Source: Kudoa neothunni
Taxonomy: Eukaryota; Cnidaria
DNA length: 64,000 bases
Direction of reading: 5' to 3'
Assembly: GCA_964304625.1 (NCBI GenBank)
Contig: OZ199838.1
Location: forward strand, 15,996,001-16,060,000
Shown piece after piece: positions 26,301-34,804 of this stretch (the first letter of the stretch is position 1; every line of letters begins with the position of its first letter). The notes beneath the pieces were generated by a model. That model was given only the letters and a program-made list of their open reading frames with translations, ran no database searches and was not told the DNA's origin. Position numbers and translations under genes: made by a program.

Positions 26301-29008
26301 TCTTGAGAATCATATCCGAGTTGATAATAACAGTTAAATCCAAATATGGGGGGAATTTCGAAGATAAAGTTTTATTTTTGCATTCTCCCATTCATAATCA
26401 TAATTGAAGGAAAATGGAACTATAAAAAGTATAAACTTATCGACTACAAAACTGCGTAACTACCTGACTTCACACGGTATGATTCTTCATTTTGATCAAT
26501 TGATATAGTGAAGTCGTATTCCGTGGAAACATCATTACGAATAGTTATATCATTGCAATAAGTGCGAACCCTACAAAAATCAATATCAACCATAAAATAT
26601 GTATTTATAATTATTTACTCAGTTGATGGTGTAGTATTAACACGAATATCGCACATAACATCATATGTATCTAGGTATTTGTTGTGTATAATGATCTTTT
26701 TGTCATGATAAAAAATCCCAGTAACAACATCACGATTCACTATAATAATTATTAACTTAGTTATGAATTTATATCAATATAGCATAAATTGGTCTATTAA
26801 AATACATAAATGTTTTTAATTCAGTGTTGTTGAGGAAAATTTAAACCGCCAAATCGATACCCTCATTGGAAAAGCTTCAAAGCTATTTCAACAATAAAAT
26901 CCAAATATTCTATTCAATATTAGAGTTCAAAAATATTAGAATTTAAATTTATTGTAAGTTAATAAAAATAATGTAAGCCAGTGCATTAATTATTGCAATA
27001 AAATTGTATAAACGTTTTATTTTACACATGTTCAAAACCTGGATATTGCGTTCACTCTTTTTTATGTGCATTCACTTGAACTTCCCAGGTTGGTGAGCAA
27101 TATCCAGAGACAACTGTATATTCGAAAATATAGAAAATGAATTCCAGAAAGTTTTACAGGGATTATTCTTGCGTACAATCTATATCATTATTATTATCTT
27201 TATTTATAATTACATAATGTAACTACTCCAAGGAAAAAATTATAAACACTAAAACTTAATCAGTTGTACTTTGTTTTAAAAGCTGTATTTTTGAATATTT
27301 TGAGATACAGAATAGTTTTGAACATGAGGTGAGAAGATGACACCAAAATTAGAGCTCATACACAAAAAAATTAATCATTGTAAGCATACTGATTATATTA
27401 CTCCATTATTAACATAAAAGATATAAAATCAATTTATAATGCATTTTACTCTTATTTGATAATGGCTAATATAAAATTTTTAGAAAATTTTAATTTGTTT
27501 AATCTTTAATAATAAGAAATAATAATTTTCAAGAAGTACATTACTTTCAGACTTCAAAAAAATTAGGAATGTAATAATTAAATACGTTTTTATTATTTAA
27601 AAGTACAATAAATATTTAAACAATTTTTTGATGCTAAGTACTTATTCACTGTCTAGTAAAGTAATCATTTATGTCATTAAAACCTATTCTCAATAATAGC
27701 AACCATCAGAAGGAAATTTGGTTTCGATAAAAATAAGATAATACATGACTACAGAATGTCCTTCTACCAGATCATCTTTCAAATCTACAAATTGCTTCAT
27801 ACATAGAAATTATTTGAGCCATTACATTTCGATATTTTCTGGTCAACTATTTATCATCCATATCATTAATTTTTGCAAAGAACAATGAAAATGTTCGAAA
27901 TTTTATATCTAACAAAATTTTGGAAATAATTTTTAATTGAAAATATAATATTCATCACGTATTTATCTTTTATTAATGTTATTTATTGAAATAATTAGTC
28001 AATTATTAATAAATAATTTATTCTTTTTCTAATTTCTTAATACTTTTGCAATAATTTAAAAATTATAGTCATATGGATTCTATTTGTTATACCTATTAAC
28101 TATAAAGTATCTTGAATATATTAACAAATACAGTCGAACCCGTTTATCCGAAAATCGCGCTATTCGAACAAATTTTTAAATTTTATTTGAAAATGATGTA
28201 GATTTTCAATATAAAAAAATTGGTTTAACAGAAACAACTTTTTTCTTGAGTGTTTGGACAAAAGTGCCTTGAAATCTTGACTACTTTGATTACTTTGATT
28301 ACCTTGATTACCTTGATTATTTTGATTACCTTGATTACTTTGATTACTGCCTGGTTAAAATGACATCTTTATTTATTTTTATGTTACATATGTTCGTTAT
28401 TTATTCAATTCGAGTTTATGTTTGATTAATAGAAACTATGTAGCATAGATAATACAGTATTTTACGTTAAAAATGCAACCATGTTGATAATGAACAGATA
28501 AAAGTTGTGTAAATACAAATTCCTTCGTATCTTCTCATGAGAAATAAAATATAAAAATGAAATTTATTAGATTGTTCAATCACAAACTAGCAGTGAATTC
28601 ATAAAATAAGATGAATTCATCAATGTTCGCACATCGGTTTTCCCCACAACACCTCCACTTTTATGTCCTTTTAAGTCTTAACCATCATTAACCAACATTA
28701 AATTGTTGGATAAATGCGTATCTTAATTAAAGAAGAAATTCTAAATATGGTTATTGAGAATTCTGAGAAAATATTCCTCATTGTTATTGTAATTATTCTT
28801 ACCGATATTATTAGTACAACTCATAATATCAAAATCAAAATAGGGCGAAATTATAAAACAATTATTAATAATGATAGTAGTTCATTTTTTAGGATTTAGA
28901 ATGTATCTCTAGTAGGGTACGGTGGTGATAAAGTCGTACATATCTGCATCTGTAGCACGCATGCGCCAAAAAATATTGAAATAGGAATAATATTTTACAA
29001 TTGTAATT

Positions 29009-29048
<40 letters not shown>

Positions 29049-32000
29049 GGTCTTTAGAATTATAAAGTAAACATTTATTAATGAAAATTAAAGTATATAA
29101 AACTATAATCTTTTTCTTCGCACATGCGCTGAATTTTGTTTAACTAAAATTTCAGTATCCAAAAGGTAACTGTCAGGTCCCAACTTTTTCGAATAAACGA
29201 GACTCGATTTATTAATTTTTTATTTTGACACCTGGTATAAAGTGGGTATTATTTCTTAAATCTGCAAAAAAAAATTTAATTCCTTTCCAAATAACCAAAG
29301 TTAAATATATTTTTTAATCAATTATTTTATAAATTTTTAATAATTGTACAGTGGTAAACATATATTGCCAAACCATCATAGATTTAATCTATATTCAACG
29401 AGTTAATTCATTTGTCATGCTGGTATATAGAATTAGAATTATTAGGAGCATAACAAGCCTTAATAGTTAAGTTTTACTTTAAATCCGAGAAAATAATCAT
29501 TTCATACTTATATTGAAGGATGTTTTGAACAACAGTATCATTCCATTATACACTGAGACATGATTTTTCTCATACAATCTTCGACGTGTTGTGATTTTAT
29601 TGTGGCATTTATCAACGTATAATAGTCTAGTTTTTCTGTCTTCATTGGACTTATCGTTGGATGTAATAATGAAATCGCAGTATTCACTTTGGCGAAAAGT
29701 ATGTGTCGGAGATATTTCGATAAAATTAGCAGACCAGCTGAAATCGTAGGTAACACGAATATCAGCTAAATTATCAAACAATATTAATATAATCAACAAT
29801 TATATCCTCATACATAAATGGAGAAGTTTATTCTTCGAAGTTTTATTTGTGAATAGTATCTCTAGATAAACAGTTCTTGCAAATATCAAACCTATATTTA
29901 GTTTGCTAATGCCTTCTTCTGTCGTTAATGCGTCCAAACAATTATTTTCACATTTGTAGCATATATATGGTGATTTTTGTCGATCGCCGTCATTCTGATA
30001 TAGTACGATGTGTTGTATGAGTGCTCTATCCAAAGGGGTTCGGATATTGAGAATGGATACGGGTGGTGTAGAATTATCAATACTGGCATCTAGTGTGTCA
30101 TCATCTAATTTTATAATTAGTGATTAATTTAATATTAGGTCAAATCAAATACTGTAAAGTAAATCAACATAGAAAATATTGCCAGGTATCGCCAATTTCA
30201 GATATAACCCAGTAGGGGAAGAAGTAGTTGTAGGAAGTGGAATTATTGAGTCACATTTGGTTGTTTTATAAAACTTTACTCTTTTATTCCGATTTAAATA
30301 TTCCGCACGTAGGATTTCCTTATCACTGGCATATAAGTAAGACCAATATTCATCGTTGAAATTGGTGTTAATTTTTAGTCCCTCTTGATTTCTCACCACA
30401 TTAAAATTTAATTTTTCGTAAAGATTGCCAATAGTGTGTAGATAATTCAACTGAGGGATATATATGTGTAGTGAATTAGGAATAATCAAGGAGAGATCAA
30501 TTTTATAGTCGTTACACGATTTATAGCCATCATGCGATAACGATCCATACGAGTCGTATGTTCCAGCGTTATTGTAACCATCCAACAACGTGTCAACCCT
30601 CACCAATGTGTACACACAACTGATTGGATAATCTTCAGGAATGTTAGACCAAATTCTCATCGTATTTTCTTCGATAACATAATGAACATCAAATAATGAA
30701 GAGTTCCATTCGGAAGTTATTTCCCAGTGTGAGTTTTCATTTGACAAAAGCAGTTTATACGATTTAAGGAATCCTCTTTCGAAAATGATCATATTCTCGG
30801 TGAACAATCCAACACATCCACTTTTATTTTTTATTTTGCAAATGAATCTACGTATCAGTTTGTTGTCGGATAACTCATCCAACACATATTCTATTTGCTT
30901 CAAGGATGTGTCACTATTTAAAATAATTTTAAAACGATGGAATTCTTCCATCACTTCAAAAAACCTCTTTACATTTTCTATAAAATGAATTATTACATAT
31001 AAAACACAAAATATTTTATACTAATTTTTGTATAACGCAATATTTTAGTTTTGTAATGTTTGTTTTCCAATTTCAACTTAAGGAATTCTCCATGAGGCGC
31101 TCTACATGTAAATTTTATTCTTCCATCATTTAGTGATTCTTTAGGGCATAAAGTTTCTTCCGTAGTCATAAAATATTGTTTTGGATGAATGAAGTAATTC
31201 TCAACCATATATAGGTCATTTTGTTCAATATTTAGATCACTCAAAATTATATTAAATTGTTGTGTGGGTTTTACATTAAACATATAATGGCTCCTCCTGA
31301 ATTGATTGGCTAAAGAATGTTATTAATCATTCAAGGAGGCTATGTGTTACTGTTTATAATGAAATCGATTGGATAAGTCATATCTTTTATTTGGATGGAT
31401 AAATGAACTTTAACCGCATCCGTTGGAATTCTGTATGATGGTTGGTCACAATAATTATAAACTGAATCTGGAGTAGTTTCAACTTTAGATTCGTAAATAA
31501 TTTTTTTGATATAAATTCGGCAAATATATTTTTGGTACTTAAAAATATCACTTTTGAAAACTATTTTCGAAACCTCATTAATTATATAATCAATATCATT
31601 ATTTTCTGGCTCTAAATATTATAATGTCAATTTTGGGGCAATTTACAAAATTGATCTCACGTCGATTTATTTTCAACGCTTCTTTTTGTTCACAAACCTC
31701 CGTATCAATAAACAAAATATACGACGACAACCTGCTCACGTCAAAAATCGACATGTTACATGTGTTGTCGTAGTCACATTTTATCAGACTCTTCCGAGAT
31801 AATCGAATGGTACTCCCATCAAACGAATAAACCAACTTCCAACCAATCTCAATGTATTTTAAAGGTCGTGTTAACTCTAACCACACATCTAATACATTTA
31901 AGCTAGGTCTATACGTATAATGAATATTGCAATCTTCAGCATATATATCTGCAGAATAATTAATATATATTTAGAAAATATTTTTAAGTAGACTAAAATT

Positions 32001-32051
32001 TTTACCAGCAAAAAAAATATCTAAAGTAATCGCTATCAAAAACAATAACAT
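2983..32051 (-). CDS. Large adhesion-type GPCR, 32 exons (gene B)
   Basis: Predicted cell-surface adhesion GPCR. Exons 1-4 lie at 32051-31022, exons 5-7 at 30977-29508, exons 8-13 at 21031-19216, exons 14-16 at 16554-15610, exons 17-24 at 10734-8107, exons 25-28 (stalk) at 4975-4235 and exons 29-32 (GPS and 7TM) at 4146-2983. I placed each boundary by GT/AG and reading frame. All phases agree, giving 8,364 coding nt and about 2,787 aa. Exons 5-11 also occur a second time next to an N gap, probably a contig overlap. Ectodomain exons are mostly 258-302 nt and mostly phase 1, as in exon-shuffled modules. Weak point: exon 13 needs the poor donor GTCGGA at 19215, otherwise the frame stops at 19196 and the locus is two genes. 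Ligand and signalling are unknown. Family membership rests on the GPS and 7TM part. Confidence 0.6.
4235..4975 (-). CDS. Adhesion GPCR exons 25-28: stalk and GAIN-like region
   Basis: Exon 25 (4975-4902) is acidic and charged. Exon 26 is a micro-exon of only 13 nt (4809-4797). Exon 27 spans 4744-4696 and exon 28 spans 4653-4235. Exon 28 ends in a strand-rich stretch (GDVIVVKISNSLTK) that leads in phase 1 into the GPS exon, the place where a GAIN subdomain B sits in this family. The micro-exon is supported by frame on both sides: without it the adjacent frame meets stops. Low-complexity acidic residues (DETLQSTYLSLGFSD) suggest a flexible stalk. I assign GAIN by position and strand pattern only, not by a detected profile. 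Confidence 0.6.
5245..5505. mobile_element. Short TTAA MITE (family 1), 261 bp, in intron 24
   Basis: Bounded by TTAA at 5245 and 5502, starting TTAACCCTCGAAAG. Its right third aligns with 14800-14887: both share 'acaaagtaata' followed by 'atggac' and then the TTAA end. It sits in the 3.1-kb intron 24 (4976-8106). The rest of that intron is AT-rich, with no gene seen and a C9 tract at 5343-5352. Confidence 0.6.
8107..10734 (-). CDS. Adhesion GPCR exons 17-24: eight ectodomain modules
   Basis: Exons lie at 10734-10459, 10402-10118, 10076-9819, 9743-9465, 9395-9117, 9071-8778, 8720-8427 and 8391-8107. Every one is 258-294 nt, starts and ends in phase 1 and is parted by introns of about 36-65 nt. 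Several carry a cysteine pair four residues apart: ECHNYMC, VCNNNEC, TCTQYVC, NCDGNVC, SCKNKVC. After the pair comes a hydrophobic alternation such as FEIHGVKRGDRYDIDI or SYQFLF, reminiscent of the E-F strands of fibronectin III. Exons 17, 19 and 22 lack the pair, so two module subtypes may alternate. I did not recognise a named family. Exon 24 joins exon 25 in phase 1 across a 3.1-kb intron, tying this cluster to the GPS/7TM part. Confidence 0.75.
10735..12099. other. Intron 16, proximal part
   Basis: Part of the 4.9-kb intron between exons 16 and 17. It is AT-rich with no coding pattern seen. Confidence 0.4.
12100..13010 (+). mobile_element. Tc1/mariner (IS630-type) transposase relic
   Basis: Lies in intron 16, antisense to the host gene. 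Broken frames show, in order, an N-terminal helix-turn-helix (GLRSLGVHKSTLSDIIKYY), a second paired-type domain (NDCTITLQSIIDI, then TTVWRWLKAMKISF) and the end of a DDE domain (GYIIAMDNVRFHH, then YLARYSSFQNPCEEV, matching the family's DNAxxH and YSPxxNPxE motifs). These lie in three frames with internal stops (for example the TAA just after KEVSR at about 12251), so the copy is dead. I could not identify terminal inverted repeats or TA duplications, so the true ends are uncertain. Confidence 0.75.
13235..13990 (+). repeat. Unclassified interspersed repeat, copy 1
   Basis: Aligns along its length with the reverse complement of 51150-51730. Shared segments include 'aaatttaaattatgatcatt', 'gacaaataaatagaaaaa', 'attgagatagacgaaaatta' and 'aaaagtacaaccat'. 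Copy 1 differs by an extra segment of about 160 bp (about 13435-13595). There is no coding capacity and the class is unknown. The conserved start contains a 'gcgttgcttgggg'-like stretch. Confidence 0.7.
13435..13595 (+). repeat. About 160-bp insertion with box-B-like motif
   Basis: Present in repeat copy 1 and absent from copy 2. It contains 'gcgggttcgaatctc', a good Pol III B box, but no convincing A box or tRNA fold, so it may be a truncated tRNA-derived SINE. An (ag)n run follows at about 13565-13579. Confidence 0.4.
14631..14887. mobile_element. Short TTAA MITE (family 1), 257 bp, in intron 16
   Basis: Bounded by TTAA at 14631 and 14884. The left end is TTAACCCTTAAAGGATAACC; the right end, reverse-complemented, begins TTAACTCTTAACGACTCACC. 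Its right part aligns with the MITE at 5245-5505 and the lengths are nearly equal, so the two are sister copies. Confidence 0.65.
15610..16554 (-). CDS. Adhesion GPCR exons 14-16
   Basis: Exon 14 spans 16554-16267, exon 15 spans 16222-15932 and exon 16 spans 15882-15610. All are phase 1 in and out, with short introns. Exon 15 has TCENNSC followed by GYQFSFVFL. Exon 16 has LCKNRKC. Exon 14 contains QCTYTMPKSITPSP, which parallels the Cys-x2-Pro...Ile-Pro stretch of exon 3, so its first part could finish a module begun in exon 13. Exon 16 joins exon 17 in phase 1 across intron 16, which holds transposon debris. If exon 13 is terminal, exon 14 would instead need its own signal-peptide exon upstream, and I found no convincing one. 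Confidence 0.7.
16555..19215. other. Intron 13 (or intergenic space), with repeat debris
   Basis: No clear gene. A possible 15-nt micro-exon (about 16588-16602) with good splice sites and compatible phase precedes exon 14. A hydrophobic start MILILLIIIVKIFFSN at about 16778 (minus) could be a signal peptide but cannot be spliced to exon 14. A diverged interspersed-repeat copy occupies about 17010-17235. Confidence 0.35.
17010..17235 (+). repeat. Unclassified interspersed repeat, copy 3 (3' part)
   Basis: More diverged than copies 1 and 2. 'cctaaataatttaaataa' and the stretch ending 'aatctacggatac' align with the last 150 bp or so of copy 1. Confidence 0.45.
19196..21031 (-). CDS. Adhesion GPCR exons 8-13
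   Basis: Exons lie at 21031-20911, 20862-20756, 20711-20430, 20404-20106, 19887-19596 and 19539-19216. Exons 10 and 11 are parted by an apparent intron of only 25 nt (20405-20429), bounded by GT and AG and needed to keep frame. Exon 12 carries TCEISNQC, another spaced cysteine pair. Exon 13 is cysteine-rich (TTCVCTAI, LDCGD) and ends FHYICYLQ before either a weak GTCGGA donor (CDS then ends at 19216) or a stop codon at 19196. The motif YIC-x-I normally begins the second half of a module in this protein (compare KYICRIYI in exon 3), so stopping there would leave a half-module. I therefore favour splicing onward to exon 14. Confidence 0.65.
22571..22640. repeat. 9-bp tandem repeat (tttgattac), about 7 units
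   Basis: Units of tttgattac/cttgattac, repeated in the second contig copy at 28279-28348. Confidence 0.9.
23307..23351. repeat. (ATA)n microsatellite
   Basis: About 15 ATA units here against about 11 in the other contig copy (29013-29047). This length difference accounts for most of the offset change between the two copies. Confidence 0.95.
23812..25530 (-). CDS. Exons 4 (partial) to 7 of the receptor, redundant copy
   Basis: Exon 7 spans 24069-23812, exon 6 spans 24408-24118, exon 5 spans 25281-24457 and exon 4 runs from 25326 into the gap at 25531. The sequence is the same as 29508-31226. Exon 5 is the one oversized ectodomain exon (825 nt, 275 codons), perhaps a fusion of three module-sized exons. 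Exon 6 contains YICYKCENNC. See the entry for exons 1-7 for content. I regard this stretch as the same biological exons seen on a second contig. Confidence 0.7.
25531..25730. other. Assembly gap of 200 N
   Basis: Exactly 200 unknown bases. The last 5.5 kb before it and the first 5.5 kb after it are near-identical. Confidence 1.
25731..31226. repeat. Near-identical 5.5-kb segment, copy 2 (after the gap)
   Basis: Begins at the first base after the N run and matches 20024-25530. Beyond 31226 the sequence continues uniquely into exons 4 to 1 of the receptor. Confidence 0.95.
25813..26739 (-). CDS. Exons 8-11 of the receptor, redundant copy with a shift
   Basis: Exons lie at 26739-26619, 26570-26464, 26419-26137 and 26111-25813. 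Exon 10 has six G (plus strand, about 26347-26352) where the other contig has five, which shifts the frame and brings an early stop. A homopolymer length difference in an otherwise identical segment is most simply a sequencing or haplotype difference. Confidence 0.65.
29508..32051 (-). CDS. Adhesion GPCR exons 1-7 (N terminus)
   Basis: Exon 1 (32051-32006) encodes MLLFLIAITLDIFFA. Exon 2 (31948-31647) continues DIYAEDCNIHYTYRPSLN, so the signal peptide is probably cut before EDC. Exon 3 spans 31609-31351, exon 4 spans 31309-31022, exon 5 spans 30977-30153, exon 6 spans 30104-29814 and exon 7 spans 29765-29508. Introns are 37-48 nt apart from the 57-nt intron 1. Exon 2 shares the C-x5-C pair (KCDYDNTC) and general strand pattern with gene A exon 2 at about three-quarters identity. 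Each exon length fits the frame exactly. The start codon is fixed by homology with gene A, by the hydrophobic N terminus and by the conserved block about 100 bp upstream. Confidence 0.75.
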
Positions 32052-32149
32052 TGACCTATTGAGAATAATTATCATATAAATCGGAGTTACTCTTTGAATT
32101 GATTTGCCTCATAATGTTATTAGAAAATCAAACAAATAAATTCCATTGT

Positions 32150-32262
32150 GAATTACTAATACCTTATGATTATTTCTACTCGTACATACATCAAGATAAC
32201 AGAAAAATTAAGCTAAATCTGCAGACAATGGCTAATGACACATTATAGTATAATCTCTCGTC
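32150..32262 (-). promoter_or_regulatory. Conserved upstream block of the large receptor gene
   Basis: Counterpart of 674-788, nearly identical over about 113 bp, at the same distance from the start codon. Similarity between the two flanks stops at 'gaggacaca' (32282 here, 807 there), exactly where the SINE begins. Confidence 0.6.
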
Positions 32263-32282
32263 GCGATATAGCCGAGGACACA

Positions 32283-32700
32283 GCCCCGTGGTGTAGTGAC
32301 CTCAATCAATACTCGAAGGTATTGGATTTGATTCCCGCTACTGATCAATTGTCTACTTTTTCTGTAGGAGTGTGTCTCTATCGCATTATTGGGGTTGTTG
32401 TTAAAGTGCCATTTACTGCAAATGTAATTTCACCGTAGTTATAGATCGATTTAGCAGAGGAGGTTGAATTAGACGTTTGAGTGGTTTAATTAGCACTAAC
32501 AAGCTTGAAATATCCGTAGAGCCAATATCCTTATGGATAGGATTTGATGTGGTGTGATGGTTACCCCTCAAATTAGGATGTTTAGTGGGGTATAATCCCA
32601 CACTACTGCATAAACATAAGTCGCCTTAATAGGACGCTACGATGCCTAAAGCGTAAATGTAGAAGGCCTAACCAACCCGAACATCACAACCTAATCTATT
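32283..32700 (+). mobile_element. tRNA-derived SINE
   Basis: The head carries an A-box-like 'gtggtgtagtgac' (32288-32300) and a B-box-like 'ggatttgattcccg' (32324-32337) at tRNA spacing, followed by a unique body. It is absent from the matching site upstream of gene A (after 807), so it inserted after the duplication or was lost there. The 3' end is not sharply defined. Confidence 0.65.
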
Positions 32701-33372
32701 AGGCCAGGGAATTTATCTGGTAAACAAAAAAATGGTCGAGATTTTTTATTGAAACACCAAAAAATCCCTCTTCGATAAATCAACTATTGTATATTTGTTA
32801 TATTCTAAAAATAATAAAAACATTTCTCTATAATTATTGTTTGAAACATATGACATAATCTAGAATATTAATATTGGGCTGGTGGGCGTAGATTTTTTTA
32901 TTTTCTATTCTTACTTTGACCCTATAAGCCAGGGGTCGCCAACCTGTCACTCCCTATCTTATGTGTATAATATAAACTACAATATCTAAGGTTAAAATGC
33001 GAAGGAATTATATAATTTCTAGTCGCTGAACTCACCAATACGTTCAAATTTTTAATTGATCTTCTCTATTTTTCACTTCAAGTTAATATAGGACGAAGAG
33101 ATTCAGAAAAGTAAATAACTTATAAATAATAAGCTTTTTGCACAGAACGTTCTCTTTTACAGCTATAATTACTAACGATACACATTAACTCTAAGTGTTT
33201 TCAATTTTTTCCACGTTTTTAACCTTCCCCAGAACGATTTTGTATTAAGCATATCTTTTTATGTCATTCATTAAATCTCACCACATTTTCAATATTCCTG
33301 GATCTTACAATTATTTACTTTTACCAACCAAGTTGGATAAAACTAATAACAAGAAAAAATGTTATTAAAATA

Positions 33373-34804
33373 TTATCCTCTAACCTTTTTTTGAGGTATA
33401 ATTTACCCCCATTTTTATTATTTTATTGTAAAGAGTATCTTGTAACTAATCAAATAGTAAATTATTAGTTAAATCAAACGAGTATATTTAAAGAAAACAA
33501 CGAACAAAACGACTAGTTTGACGTAGTACGCGCATATGCGTATAATACATATTTCTAAATGAATTTCTTGAGTGATTTCATCGACGATTGTATATCATCT
33601 AGAAGCTAATTTGACGATCAAGTTATTGATGAAAGTGATATATCTGACGAAGAAATAGATCCTATAGATATTAATGATAACAATGAAAATAATTTAAGAA
33701 GTTTAATTATTTGAAATTTACTAACGTCGCCTACGAGAAAAATCTATGTCGAAAACATAAAGAATTCCATCCTTGGCGCCATTTCCATGACGTGTCAAGA
33801 ATACAATCATTTATTGAATGATTTTTGTTATTTTTTACCTCAGAAATCGGCAGTATTATCGTATTATCATAAGGTATGAAAAAATGTGCTTGGAAATCAC
33901 TATTTCAATGATGGATGACATGATACAAATGAAATTGAATTTAAAGATCATGTAGACCTTCTAATACTAATAGTTATTCATAAGAATAGACAATTACCAG
34001 TGATAATACCGCCATCGATACGTCTCAAAATTTAAAACCACATACGATAATGATAATGCATTACAATGCAACCAAAGGTGGGGTTGATAATGTGGGTAGA
34101 ATGTTGGCATCAATTTCTATATGAATTTTAAAAGAAGATGATCGCTTATCATCTTTATCTGCATGAATGATATCTCATTGATTAATGCATTTGCATTGTT
34201 CATTATTCATTAATGACATTTGATTTAGAGAAAAAATTAAGGAGAAACTTTACGTAAGAGATTTCTGATGAATTGTACAATTCACTGTAAATAGAATCTC
34301 CAGAAAACTATCAAAAGAAATTAAATAAAATCTTACATTCGAATAAAGAATTTAATGTAAATAATAATTAGTCGCGCTGAGATTATTCTAAAAGATAAAA
34401 TGTTAAGAGAAACTCTAAATGGTGTTGTCATAATTGCAGCAAATTTTATTTCCCCATTCATGTTTCGAAAATTTTTTAAGTATAAAATTAATTGTTACGC
34501 TTATTTTTGTGTTTTCGTTATTTTTTAATGATTTTTTTATCAGCAAATAACGTTACTTTAATTTGTAAACGCTTACGGAGAACGTCGATATATCCCGATA
34601 ATATCCTAATCAAGATTAGTTTGAGATTATTTGGCGTAATTAATACATAATTCCAATGTTTCTACTCGTTAAAATTTAACAATATTTTTTAATCCCAAAT
34701 TAATTATTTTTTCACACACATCGACGCATTAAAAAAGGTGAGGTAATTTTTACCCTAAAAGTGCTACAGGGATACAGTTGTTGAGATCGTTCATTAGAGG
34801 GTAA
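33373..34804 (+). mobile_element. piggyBac transposon remnant with both ends
   Basis: The ends are TTATCCTCTAA (33373) and, reverse-complemented, TTACCCTCTAA (34804). Decayed transposase frames run on the plus strand: an acidic N terminus starting MNFLSDFIDDCISS at 33559 with the usual acidic run (DESDISDEEIDPI), then near 34040 the piggyBac signature HYNATKGGVDNVGRML. The catalytic core between these is largely missing or scrambled and there are several stops, so it is dead. Its termini resemble those of the TTAA MITEs in this window, making its relatives the likely former source of transposase. Confidence 0.75.
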
